From: Hyphomicrobiales bacterium
GTDB taxonomy: Bacteria > Pseudomonadota > Alphaproteobacteria > Rhizobiales > Devosiaceae
Assembly (NCBI GenBank): GCA_027487555.1
Contig: JAIYDI010000036.1
Location: 1 to 44,051 of the forward strand
Length of the DNA: 44,051 bases
Direction: 5' to 3'
Part shown: in pieces, positions 16,452-24,201 of the stretch
Layout of the letters: every line of letters begins with the position of its first letter
Position numbering within the stretch: the stretch's first letter is position 1
Notes under the pieces: model-generated
Databases searched by the model: none
Told to the model about the DNA's origin: nothing
Seen by the model: the letters and a program-made list of their open reading frames with translations, nothing else
Made by a program: the position numbers and the translations under genes

Positions 16452-16593
16452 TGCCATTCACCGTGATGCCATCGCCATCGACCTTGATCTTGAGCTCGGG
16501 CTGCTGGTCCTGCTGGTAGATGACGTAGGCACCGCCTGCGACGACGATGATGGCGAGCAAGGCGATGACGAAGTAGAGGGAATTTCGGGACAT
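16444..16593 (-). CDS. Single-span membrane microprotein (49 aa)
   Basis: Reads MSRNSLYFVIALLAIIVVAG followed by GAYVIYQQDQQPELKIKV and a short Gly/Asn tail. One N-terminal membrane helix (about residues 6-25) is followed by a small hydrophilic domain, with the first residues probably cytoplasmic and the tail periplasmic. Proteins of this plan are common and uncharacterised in Hyphomicrobiales. Its stop overlaps the start of the 69-aa ORF. The ribosome site is weak. It is too short for usual gene callers and easily missed. Confidence 0.6.
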   Translation of the reverse strand: MSRNSLYFVIALLAIIVVAGGAYVIYQQDQQPELKIKVDGDGITVNGNG

Positions 16594-16684
16594 TGACGCT
16601 GCTGTTTCCGAGGATGGTGTCGGACAACGCCGCAGCGGCGGAAAGGTTCAGCGTGCGCGGACCGGGGGGAGCGACAGCGCGGAG

Positions 16685-17239
16685 TCAGGCCGGAACCTGT
16701 GCGCCAAGCACTTTCAGGAAACGGGCGACGCCGCTTTCGAGGCTATCGGAATTATCGATGGTCTCCGCCGAGATGTCGGGCGGCAGCGGCGCGCCCTCGC
16801 GGGCAAGGCGGGCGGAGACTTCGGCGGCAGTCTCGCGGCCGCGGCGGGAGAGCCGCTCGGCGCGGATCTCGGGGCGGGCGGTAACCAGCGCGACGACACA
16901 GGTGGGAAAACGCTGGCGTGCGGGACCTATGACATTGCGCGAGGTGTTGACGACGACGGTGCGCCCCAAGGCGAGATCGTCGATCAGGCTCGCCGGAAGC
17001 CCGTAGCAAAGCCCATGCGCCTGCCAATCGAGGGCGAAGGCTCCGGCGTCGCGGCGAATGGCGAACTCGGCTTCCGACAAGGTGTCGTGATCCTCAAGTT
17101 CCGCCATCGCCGGACGTGTGACGACCCGGCGTGGGAAGACGAAATCCGGATGGCCCGCGAGGGCAGCTTTCGCCCGCGCGATCAATGTATCCTTGCCGGC
17201 ACCCGACGGCCCGACGACGAGGACGAGCCGACCAAGCAT
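16685..17239 (-). CDS. phnN: Ribose 1,5-bisphosphate phosphokinase PhnN
   Basis: Uses ATP to turn ribose 1,5-bisphosphate into PRPP, the last step of the C-P lyase route. The 184-aa protein has a guanylate-kinase-like fold with the P-loop GPSGAGKDT near the N-terminus, then the RRVVTRP and ALDWQAHGLCYG stretches typical of PhnN. I chose ATG at 17239, sharing its A with the phnM stop (TGATG), over a start at 17266 inside phnM. It is the third gene of a leftward DUF1045-phnM-phnN operon. Confidence 0.92.
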   Translation of the reverse strand: MLGRLVLVVGPSGAGKDTLIARAKAALAGHPDFVFPRRVVTRPAMAELEDHDTLSEAEFAIRRDAGAFALDWQAHGLCYGLPASLIDDLALGRTVVVNTSRNVIGPARQRFPTCVVALVTARPEIRAERLSRRGRETAAEVSARLAREGAPLPPDISAETIDNSDSLESGVARFLKVLGAQVPA

Positions 17240-18378
17240 CAGCTGACCCGACGGCCCTGACGCCAAACGCCCCGGACGATGGGCACTTCGCCGAGCTTTT
17301 CAACCCGCACGAGATCGGCGCGCTTGCCGATGGCGACCTCACCACGATCATCCAGGCCGGCCGCCTGGGCGGGACGGGTGGAAACCATGCGGACGCTATC
17401 GGGCAGCGTGATGGCATCGGACCGGTCGGGCAGGACAAAGGCCGCCTGCAACAGCGAGAAGGGCACGTAGTCGGAGCTCAGCACATCGAGCACGCCGGCT
17501 TCTGCCAGCTCGGTGGCAGAAATATTGCCGTTATGGGAGCGGCCGCGGACGACGTTCGGCGCGCCCATCAGCACGGCGAGCCCGGCGGCGTGTGACGCCT
17601 TGGCCGCGGCCATGGTGGTGGGGAACTCGGCGATAGCGAGGCCGTCGCGCACGGATTCGGCGACATGCTCGACGGTGGCATCATCATGGCTCGCAAAGGC
17701 GAGGCCTGCTTCCCGGCCGCGCATCAGAATCCTGGTGCGGTTGTCGTCGGCCCAGCGATCACGATCGGCCTGGCGATCGCGGATGAAGCGCGCCATCTGC
17801 TCATCGTTGAACCGCATCTTCTTCTGGTAGTAGGCTATGTAATGCTCGAGCGTAGTGTATTGGCGCGCGCCGGGCGTGTGGTCCATCACCGACGCGAGGC
17901 CGACGATACTGCGTGCGGCATGGGCGGCGAAATGCTCGGCAACATCGGGGGTGGCGAGTTCACAGCGCAGGTGAATGCGGTGATCGGCGCGGAGCCGGCC
18001 CTCGGCGACAGCCTGCTCGACGGCATCGACCATGGCCGCAACGTCGTGCGTGATGTCGCCGGTTTCCGGATCGGACCCGATCCGGATGGCGTCATACACG
18101 GTGGTGATGCCGGCGCCGGCCACCTGCGCATCATGCGCCTGCAGCGCTGCGAGCGCGTGCCACGTAACACCAGGGCGGGGGCGGAAATGGTTCTCGAAAT
18201 GATCGGTATGGAGTTCGACGAGACCGGGCAGCAGGAAATTCCCCTCCATGTCCTCGCCCGAGCGAGTGCTGCCCGGATCGATCGACGCAATGACGCCATC
18301 GCGGACCAGCACGGAGCCCTCGATCACCTCGTCGGCGAGCACGATGCGGGCGTTGGTGAGGGCGTATTCGGTCATCAT
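17239..18378 (-). CDS. phnM: RPnTP hydrolase PhnM (phosphonate utilisation)
   Basis: A 379-aa amidohydrolase-superfamily enzyme that removes diphosphate from ribose 1-phosphonate 5-triphosphate. It has the PhnM-specific ELHTDHFENHF metal motif near residue 55, VMDHTPGARQY in the middle, FASHDD, and SSDYVP near the C-terminus. Start ATGATGA overlaps the stop of the DUF1045 gene; phnN overlaps its end. The lyase core genes phnGHIJKL are not in this window, so they must be elsewhere or absent. Confidence 0.94.
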   Translation of the reverse strand: MMTEYALTNARIVLADEVIEGSVLVRDGVIASIDPGSTRSGEDMEGNFLLPGLVELHTDHFENHFRPRPGVTWHALAALQAHDAQVAGAGITTVYDAIRIGSDPETGDITHDVAAMVDAVEQAVAEGRLRADHRIHLRCELATPDVAEHFAAHAARSIVGLASVMDHTPGARQYTTLEHYIAYYQKKMRFNDEQMARFIRDRQADRDRWADDNRTRILMRGREAGLAFASHDDATVEHVAESVRDGLAIAEFPTTMAAAKASHAAGLAVLMGAPNVVRGRSHNGNISATELAEAGVLDVLSSDYVPFSLLQAAFVLPDRSDAITLPDSVRMVSTRPAQAAGLDDRGEVAIGKRADLVRVEKLGEVPIVRGVWRQGRRVS

Positions 18379-19079
18379 GCGGTCTCCGCACCGGTCAATG
18401 GATAATCGGCAAGGCGCGTGAACGGCGCGCCGGGCTCAGCTTCATGAAAGAGGACGAGACGATCAAGCAGGGTATCGGCGCTGGCAAGCGGGCCGAAATG
18501 GGCGGCAGCGGCGGCGAACCATTCGTTTCGCTCGGGCTCGGCCAGCCGATCGGTGAGCGTCATGTGGAGCTGGAACTGCTCGTAGACATAGGGGTAGCCG
18601 AGCCGCTCCATGAGCTCCAGCTGCCGGGGCGTGAGCTTGCCCGACGCGGTGCGGCGCTCGCGTTCCTCGGCAGTGGCGGGCGCGCGGAAGGTATCGAAAT
18701 CGGACACGACGCGCGCCGCGAAATGGGTGAGCGCCTCGGACTGTGCCGCGGGAACAAGCGCGAGGAAGCCATCGAGGAGTGCGAGCTTCAACGGACCGAT
18801 GGCAACGGGGGCCATGGTCGCCGCGAAATCGGCGAGAGCTGTCTCGAGCGCAACGCGATCATGTCCGAAACCGAGCCGGAACGGAGCCTTGATAGTGGCG
18901 TGGAACCCATAGCGCCGAGCCGACACGGAGCGCTCGTCGAGCCGGTCGCGCGCGACGCGAGGCGGCAGGTCCGACAGCACATCTGCCCCTGACGGATCGC
19001 GGCCGAGCCATGCGCAAGCGCGCGTCCAGAGGGCCGAGTCGTTCGGCGGGGCATAGTAGATGGCAAAACGTTCGGACAT
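18375..19079 (-). CDS. DUF1045 phosphonate-operon protein, 2H phosphoesterase type
   Basis: A 234-aa protein of the family found with C-P lyase genes. Two HxT motifs, FHATIK (about residues 60-65) and LHMTLT (about 171-176), mark the two-histidine phosphoesterase fold. Since PhnP (cyclic ribose phosphate phosphodiesterase) is not visible, I infer that this protein may open the 1,2-cyclic phosphate in its place. It is first in the DUF1045-phnM-phnN operon. ATG at 19079 is preferred; an in-frame GTG at 19094 is the other option, and neither has a strong ribosome site. Confidence 0.85.
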   Translation of the reverse strand: MSERFAIYYAPPNDSALWTRACAWLGRDPSGADVLSDLPPRVARDRLDERSVSARRYGFHATIKAPFRLGFGHDRVALETALADFAATMAPVAIGPLKLALLDGFLALVPAAQSEALTHFAARVVSDFDTFRAPATAEERERRTASGKLTPRQLELMERLGYPYVYEQFQLHMTLTDRLAEPERNEWFAAAAAHFGPLASADTLLDRLVLFHEAEPGAPFTRLADYPLTGAETA

Positions 19080-19173
19080 CGGGGGGACGCTCACGGAAGC
19101 CGGTCGGCTATCAGTGTTCGATGTCAGCTTTTTGTCAGTGTCGCAAGTCGGACCATTGGCGGTTCACCTCCAC

Positions 19174-19641
19174 TCAGATCACGCGGGCGCTGCACTGTCC
19201 GCCGGGTGTGCGATCGCCGAGAATGCCGCTGGCTACCATGCGTCGGCCAACGCCCAGCGGCCCGGTGATGGCGAAGAAGCCTGTGACCCTGTCCTGACGG
19301 AACTGCCACTTGATGCGGGTTCCAGGCGGGAGAGGCTCGGTGGATTCGTTGACAAGTTCCAACTCGCCATCGCCGGAAACGCGGCAGCTCAGCTGCAGCT
19401 GCAAGCCGAAATGCCGGGTCTGCAGCGTCGGCGCCTCATAGTCTTCGCTGGTACTGTCGTCGCCAGAAGCGCTCTCGATCGGCGCGGACTCGGGTGTCGG
19501 ATCGGAATCCTTCGGGGAGAAGCGGTCGGGATCGTGACCTGAAGTCGGCGGCGTCAGGTCGACGACGTTCATGGCCAGAACCGGGCTCGCGGCACACAGG
19601 CCGGCGAGCAGGGCGAGAACGAGCAAGGATCGTTGGGCCAA
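19174..19641 (-). CDS. Secreted hypothetical protein, TTG start
   Basis: A 155-aa protein with a clear signal peptide (LLVLALLAGLCAASPVLA), then an acidic, low-complexity Ser/Asp/Pro/Glu linker, then a compact C-terminal domain of about 75 residues containing a Cys pair (one at SCRVSGDG, one at GGQCSARVI), possibly a disulfide. I chose TTG at 19641 because GGAGG lies 7 nt upstream and the frame gives a signal peptide immediately; extending further upstream yields no plausible protein. Function unknown; it lies 94 bp before the DUF1045 gene. Confidence 0.75.
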   Translation of the reverse strand: MAQRSLLVLALLAGLCAASPVLAMNVVDLTPPTSGHDPDRFSPKDSDPTPESAPIESASGDDSTSEDYEAPTLQTRHFGLQLQLSCRVSGDGELELVNESTEPLPPGTRIKWQFRQDRVTGFFAITGPLGVGRRMVASGILGDRTPGGQCSARVI

Positions 19642-19843
19642 GTCTGGTCCTCCGGGATGGCACAGAGTGCGCGCGTTTCCGGCACAATGCCCCGGCTGGA
19701 TTGAATGCGGGGTGAGGTGGCCGTTCAACCCCAGTTCATAGAACACGGCATGGGGATGGGCGTGTCCCGCGCTTGCCGCCTGTCCGGTGGAGGTATAGCC
19801 AAGATCGGCATGGTGGGCTGGATGCGGCTTTGGGAGGCCGGGA

Positions 19844-21112
19844 ATGGACCGCGAACTGCTCGAAATTCTGTTCCGGCGCGCTGTCATGGCGGCCGAGCCC
19901 AAGGCAGCGATCGGCGCGGCGATTGCGGCGCATCTGCCGAGCCGGCCAACGGGGCGTACACTGGTGATCGGCGCGGGCAAGGCCTCGGCGCGGATGGCGA
20001 AGGCGTTCGAAGAACTGTGGCCCTACCCGATCGACGATTCCCTCGTGGTGACGCGCTATGGCTATGGCGCGGCCTGCGCACGGATCGAGATCGTCGAGGC
20101 GGCGCATCCGGTGCCAGACCTTGCCGGCTATCTCGCGGCGCGGCGCATGCTGGAAAAGGTGCGCGGCCTTGGGCCCAATGACTTGGTTGTGGCGCTGATT
20201 TCGGGCGGCGGTTCGGCACTGCTGCCGCAGCCCGCGCCGGGGCTGAGCTTCGAGGATGAAGTGCGGGTGAACGAGGCGCTGCTCGCCTCGGGCGCGCCGA
20301 TATCCGTGATGAACCTGATCCGCAACGAGCTGAGCGCCATCAAGGGCGGACGGCTCGCGGCAGCGGCAGCGCCGGCGAAGCTGGTGACGCTGGTGGTATC
20401 GGACGTGCCGGGGGACGACCCCGCGCTGGTGGCCTCGGGGCCGACGGTGCCGATCGGCAGCCACCGGGCCGAAGCGCGGAACCTTGTGGGGCTCTATGGC
20501 ATCATATTGCCGGCGGCGGCCGCGGCATTTCTCCAGGAAGACGACAACCCGTCTCCTACAGCTGCCGACCCGGTGTTCGCCGGCAACAGGGTGGCGATCG
20601 TCGCGTCGGCGAGCCTGTCGCTCGGGGCAGCCGCCGCGGAAGCCGAGGGACATGGGATTGCGGCGGCGATCCTGTCGGACGCTATCGAGGGCGAGGCGCG
20701 CGAAGTGGCGAAAGTGCATGCGGCGCTGGCGCGGGAAGTGCGGCAGCGGCACCGACCATTCGCACCCCCGCATCTGCTGCTTTCGGGCGGGGAAACCTCG
20801 GTGACCCTGCGCGGCACTGGCAAGGGCGGGCGCAACAGCGAGTTCCTGCTGGCGTTCGCCATAGCCATCGACGGCATCGACGGGATCACGGCGCTCGCCG
20901 CCGACACCGACGGGATCGACGGGGCGGGCGACAATGCCGGCGCCTTTGCCGATGGGACGACAGCGCGGCGGATGCGGTCGCGCGGCATAGACCCGCGCAT
21001 GGCGCTGGCCAATAATGACGCCTATCCTGCGTTCGAAAAGATCGGCGACCTGTTCGTCACAGGACCGACAGGCACCAATGTCAATGATTTCAGGGCGATT
21101 CTCGTCCGATAG
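19844..21112 (+). CDS. Glycerate 2-kinase (GckA/TtuD, MOFRL type)
   Basis: A 422-aa cytoplasmic kinase that phosphorylates D-glycerate. Motifs are VIGAGKASARMA near residue 42, LISGGGSALLPQP near 117, NLIRNELSAIKGG, SDVPGDDP, and the C-terminal MOFRL domain with LSGGETSVTLRGTGKGGRN and ALAADTDGIDG. GGGAGG is 6 nt before ATG. It is followed by a VOC-family gene after 10 bp. It could feed glycerate from tartrate, hydroxypyruvate or sugar-acid breakdown into glycolysis. The 202-bp gap before it should hold its promoter, but I see no clear box. Confidence 0.9.
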   Translation: MDRELLEILFRRAVMAAEPKAAIGAAIAAHLPSRPTGRTLVIGAGKASARMAKAFEELWPYPIDDSLVVTRYGYGAACARIEIVEAAHPVPDLAGYLAARRMLEKVRGLGPNDLVVALISGGGSALLPQPAPGLSFEDEVRVNEALLASGAPISVMNLIRNELSAIKGGRLAAAAAPAKLVTLVVSDVPGDDPALVASGPTVPIGSHRAEARNLVGLYGIILPAAAAAFLQEDDNPSPTAADPVFAGNRVAIVASASLSLGAAAAEAEGHGIAAAILSDAIEGEAREVAKVHAALAREVRQRHRPFAPPHLLLSGGETSVTLRGTGKGGRNSEFLLAFAIAIDGIDGITALAADTDGIDGAGDNAGAFADGTTARRMRSRGIDPRMALANNDAYPAFEKIGDLFVTGPTGTNVNDFRAILVR

Positions 21113-21122
21113 GAGGTGAGGC

Positions 21123-21467
21123 ATGGCGAAGGCGACGGGCATAGGCGGTGTGTTCTTCCGGGTGGGCGACACCAAGGCACTGTCTCAATGGTACGAGACG
21201 CATCTCGGTATTTCCAATTACTGGGAGCAGGGCGCGGGGCTGACCGTGTTCCAGCCCTTCGAGCGGCAAAGCAGCTATTTTGCCGCCGACCGGCAGTTCA
21301 TGCTGAATTTCCGTGTAGACGACCTCACCGCGCTGATCGGACAACTGCAAGCTGCCGGGATTGCCGTGGAGACGCGGCCCGATGAGTGGGACAGCGCCGA
21401 AGCCGGACGTTTCGCTCGGATACACGACCCCGAGGGCAACCCCATCGAACTCTGGCAGCCGGCGTAA
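21123..21467 (+). CDS. VOC-family (glyoxalase/bleomycin-resistance fold) protein
   Basis: A 114-aa single-module protein of the vicinal oxygen chelate superfamily. The start (GGVFFRVGDTKALSQWYETHLGI) and end (FARIHDPEGNPIELWQP) are characteristic, with the terminal Glu a likely metal ligand. The expected first-strand His is absent. Substrate unknown; it is probably co-transcribed with the glycerate kinase gene 10 bp upstream (AGGAGG overlaps that stop region). Confidence 0.85.
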   Translation: MAKATGIGGVFFRVGDTKALSQWYETHLGISNYWEQGAGLTVFQPFERQSSYFAADRQFMLNFRVDDLTALIGQLQAAGIAVETRPDEWDSAEAGRFARIHDPEGNPIELWQPA

Positions 21468-21587
21468 CCGCGACAGTCTCGCGCGGCCGGAGCAACCTGA
21501 GGCGGGCAGGCGATTTTTCAGCGTGGGGAACTTCCCTTCGAGGGGCAAAAGCCTTTAAGTGCCGCCCGACCAAAGGGGACTTCAGCC

Positions 21588-22526
21588 ATGGCAAAAAAGA
21601 AAATCGCCGTCGTCGGTATCGGCAAGATCGCGCAGGACCAGCACCTGCCGGTGATCGACAAGAGCCCGGATTTCGAACTTGCCGCATGCGTATCGACGCG
21701 CGGCCTGGGCCACCGTGACGTGCCGGTGTTCCGCACCACGGCGGAACTCTACAAGGCGATGCCGGAGGTTGGTCTCGTGGCGCTCTGCACTCCGCCGGGC
21801 GTGCGGCACGCGCTGGTGCGCGAGGCGATCGATGCGGGCAAGGACATTCTGCTCGAGAAGCCGCCGACCCCGACCATCACCGAGTTCGAAGACCTTGTCG
21901 CCTATGGCGAAAAGAAGGAACGCGTGCTGTTCCAGACCTGGCACAGCCGCTACAATGCCGCCGTCGATGCGGCCAAACTGATCCTCAAGGACGAGGGTGT
22001 GGCGAAGGTGCGGATCGACTGGCGCGAGAGCGTGCGCAAGTGGCATCCGGGCCAGGAATGGGTGTGGGAACCGGGCGGCTTCGGCGTATGCGACCCGGGC
22101 ATCAACGCCATGTCGATCTTCACCAAGATCATGCCGTTCCCGGTTTTCGTGGAGTCGGCGGCGCTGAAGTTCCCCGCGAACCGCGGCACGCCCGTCGATG
22201 TCGAGATCAAGTTCAAGTCGGGAGAGACGCACCATCCCGAGATGAGTGCCGGGTTCAACTGGCTCGAGGAATCGGGCGAGATCTGGACAGTGTTCGTCGA
22301 GACCCAGAAGGGCACCGAACTGAAGCTCGAAAAGGGCGGAACGGTGCTGAAGGTCAATGGCGCCGAGACGGTGGCCAACCCGTCGGAAGAGTATGAGCAG
22401 ATCTACGAGCGCTTTGCGAAGCTGCTGAAAAAGGGCAAGTCGGAGATGGATGGCTCGCCGCTTCGGCTCATCGGCGATGCGTTCCTGCTCGGCGCGCGCC
22501 AGAATGTCGACGAGTTCCACTGGTAA
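21588..22526 (+). CDS. Gfo/Idh/MocA oxidoreductase, probable D-galactose/L-arabinose 1-dehydrogenase
   Basis: A 312-aa NAD(P)-dependent dehydrogenase. The Rossmann motif is VVGIGKIAQDQH at 8-19; the conserved EKP motif appears as LEKPP near residue 95. WHSRYNAAVD and the WVWEPGGFGVCDPGINA stretch with its catalytic Asp-His-like region fit the galactose/arabinose 1-dehydrogenase branch. It would oxidise an aldose to the lactone. GGGGA lies close before ATG. The 120-bp gap upstream shows no obvious regulatory site. Confidence 0.8.
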   Translation: MAKKKIAVVGIGKIAQDQHLPVIDKSPDFELAACVSTRGLGHRDVPVFRTTAELYKAMPEVGLVALCTPPGVRHALVREAIDAGKDILLEKPPTPTITEFEDLVAYGEKKERVLFQTWHSRYNAAVDAAKLILKDEGVAKVRIDWRESVRKWHPGQEWVWEPGGFGVCDPGINAMSIFTKIMPFPVFVESAALKFPANRGTPVDVEIKFKSGETHHPEMSAGFNWLEESGEIWTVFVETQKGTELKLEKGGTVLKVNGAETVANPSEEYEQIYERFAKLLKKGKSEMDGSPLRLIGDAFLLGARQNVDEFHW

Positions 22527-22571
22527 GCCCAGCGGATACGAATGACGGTCCTGCGGGGAGGCGGGGCCGGG

Positions 22572-22609
22572 CATCGGGGGCGGTAGACCTTGGTCGACTG
22601 GCCCCGATG
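22572..22609 (+). other. Leader hairpin before the cupin gene
   Basis: CATCGGGG and CCCCGATG form a perfect 8-bp stem around a 22-nt loop that itself holds GGTAGACC/GGTCGAC complementarity. It lies in the 123-bp gap after the sugar dehydrogenase gene and 40 bp before the cupin start. It may be a processing or attenuation hairpin. Confidence 0.45.
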
Positions 22610-22649
22610 GTCCGGGCGCACTAGCGTCCGGTACGGAGGAGGACATTTC

Positions 22650-23147
22650 ATGTACGAGACGTTTCGCGGCTCGGCGCACCCGTTGTCGCCGAAGGAAATC
22701 GCCATCACGGCCATGCCCGAGGACGAGCGGGTGTGGGTACCACAGGCCGAGGGCGTGTGGTTCCGGCCGCTGTTCCTCAACACGCTGCAGGGCCAGTGGT
22801 GCAACCTGCTGCGCGTGCGGCGAGCCGGGATTCTGTCGCGCCACCTGCATCCGCAGCCGGTGCATGGCTACGTGATCAAGGGCCGCTGGCATTATCTCGA
22901 GCATGACTGGGTGGCCGAGACCGGCAGCTATGTGTTCGAGCCGCCGGGTGAGATCCACACGCTCACAGTCCCCGAGGACTGCGCGGAGATGATCACCTTC
23001 TTCAATATCTCGGGCTGCATGGTGTACCTCGACAAGGACAACAAGCAGATCGGCTTCGAGGACGTGTTCACCAAGATCGACATGTGCAGGAAGCACTACG
23101 TCCAGGTGGGGCTCGGCGCCGACTACGTCGAGCAGTTCGTGCGATAA
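22650..23147 (+). CDS. Cupin, 2,4'-dihydroxyacetophenone dioxygenase family
   Basis: A 165-aa ChrR-like cupin. Its core motif GILSRHLHPQPVHGYVIKGR and the second motif FEPPGEIHT hold the His ligands (H-x-H, H, and H) for one metal, probably iron or zinc. The family includes an enzyme that cleaves a C-C bond in a hydroxyacetophenone, but many members have no known role. GGAGGAGG lies 7 nt before ATG, the strongest ribosome site in the region. The SDR gene follows after 12 bp, so the pair is probably co-expressed. Confidence 0.8.
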   Translation: MYETFRGSAHPLSPKEIAITAMPEDERVWVPQAEGVWFRPLFLNTLQGQWCNLLRVRRAGILSRHLHPQPVHGYVIKGRWHYLEHDWVAETGSYVFEPPGEIHTLTVPEDCAEMITFFNISGCMVYLDKDNKQIGFEDVFTKIDMCRKHYVQVGLGADYVEQFVR

Positions 23148-23159
23148 GCGGGCGCAGAG

Positions 23160-23888
23160 ATGACAACCTGGGCGAGTGAATTCTATGCCGGCAGGCATGT
23201 GGTGATCACCGGTGGTACCGGCGGGATCGGCCGCGGCATAGGGCAGGCCTTTGCCGATGCCGGCGCCTTCGTGCACGCGACGGGTGCGACGCAGGCGGAA
23301 GTGGCATCGGCAAGCGCCGAGGAGCCTCGCTTCCGCTACACAGAACTCGATGTGCGCAATACCGAGCAGGTGACCGAGTATGCGGCCCAGGTCGGCGACA
23401 TTGCTGCACTGATCAATTGTGCCGGGGTGAACCTGCGTGCGGCAGAGTTCACCGCGATCGGCTTCGAGACAGTGATCGATATCAACCTCACCGGCTCGAT
23501 GCGCACGGCGACGGCATTCCGCCCGGGCCTCAGGGGCGGCGCGATCCTCAACATCGGCTCGATGTTCTCGTTCTTCGGCGCGCCGCATGCTCCGGCCTAT
23601 GCCGCCTCGAAGCACGCGGTGGCGGGGCTGACGAAGTCGCTGGCGGTGGCCTATGCGGCTGACGGCATCCGCGTCAACGCGCTGGCGCCGGGCTGGATCG
23701 AGACCGCAATGACAGCGGTGCCGCGTGCCAACCCCACCCGCAATGCCGAACTGATGGGCCGGACGCCGATGGGCCGTTGGGGCACGCCGGCGGACCTCGC
23801 GCCCGCGGCCTTGTTCCTCTGCTCGCCGCTCGCGGGGTTCATCACCGGGGCGATATTGCCGGTGGACGGTGGCTACATGGCGAGTTGA
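23160..23888 (+). CDS. Short-chain dehydrogenase/reductase (SDR)
   Basis: A 242-aa classical SDR with the cofactor motif GGTGGIGRGIG at 18-28, NCAG near 84, the catalytic Ser in IGSMFSF and YAASK (Tyr/Lys), and the C-terminal PVDGGYMAS. It lies 12 bp after the cupin gene. The substrate is probably a sugar or secondary alcohol; nothing in the sequence narrows it further. Confidence 0.9.
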   Translation: MTTWASEFYAGRHVVITGGTGGIGRGIGQAFADAGAFVHATGATQAEVASASAEEPRFRYTELDVRNTEQVTEYAAQVGDIAALINCAGVNLRAAEFTAIGFETVIDINLTGSMRTATAFRPGLRGGAILNIGSMFSFFGAPHAPAYAASKHAVAGLTKSLAVAYAADGIRVNALAPGWIETAMTAVPRANPTRNAELMGRTPMGRWGTPADLAPAALFLCSPLAGFITGAILPVDGGYMAS

Positions 23889-23996
23889 CGCCTTGGGAAC
23901 GAACCCGATGCGGCGAGTCGCGCGGGCTTGATCGAGATCAATGCGCGAGGCCGCCGGGATGCGCACTGGTGGGGGTGAACCCAACAGGAGCACCCC

Positions 23997-24092
23997 ATGC
24001 CCGTAGAATCCATGATCTTCATTGTAGCCGTGATCGCCGCCTTCACGACCTTCGGGATTACCCTCGCCTGGGCGCATCGCCGGGCGCACTGA
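23997..24092 (+). CDS. Membrane microprotein (31 aa)
   Basis: Reads MPVESMIFIVAVIAAFTTF, then GITLAWAHRRAH. It is a single membrane helix (about residues 6-26) with a basic His/Arg tail, probably cytoplasmic. AGGAG stands 6 nt before ATG and a hairpin begins right after the stop, so it looks like a complete transcription/translation unit although only 96 nt long. Proteins of this size and pattern are frequent but unstudied in this bacterial order. Function unknown. Confidence 0.7.
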   Translation: MPVESMIFIVAVIAAFTTFGITLAWAHRRAH

Positions 24093-24123
24093 CGCGCCCT
24101 GATGAGCGCCCCCAGAGGGCGCG
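24093..24123 (+). terminator. Hairpin immediately after the 31-aa gene
   Basis: CGCGCCCT (24093-24100) pairs perfectly with AGGGCGCG (24116-24123). An alternative stem GCGCCC/GGGCGC (24106-24111/24117-24122) shares the right arm. It begins at the base after the stop codon. The T tract is missing, so efficiency is uncertain; it also serves the converging aldo/keto reductase gene. Confidence 0.5.
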
Positions 24124-24201
24124 GCCGGACGATGGTCTAGTTGAGAGCATGCCGGTGCCGTTTCGAGAGGCACCTGGCTCGCTTCTGCCTGGGTGAAGAC
24201 G

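Noticed and set aside
19736..21175. 479-codon open frame on the minus strand
   Set aside because: Shadow of the glycerate kinase gene; Arg/His-rich translation without domains.
21582..24173. 863-codon open frame on the minus strand
   Set aside because: Antisense across the sugar dehydrogenase, cupin and SDR genes; low-complexity composition and no recognisable motif.
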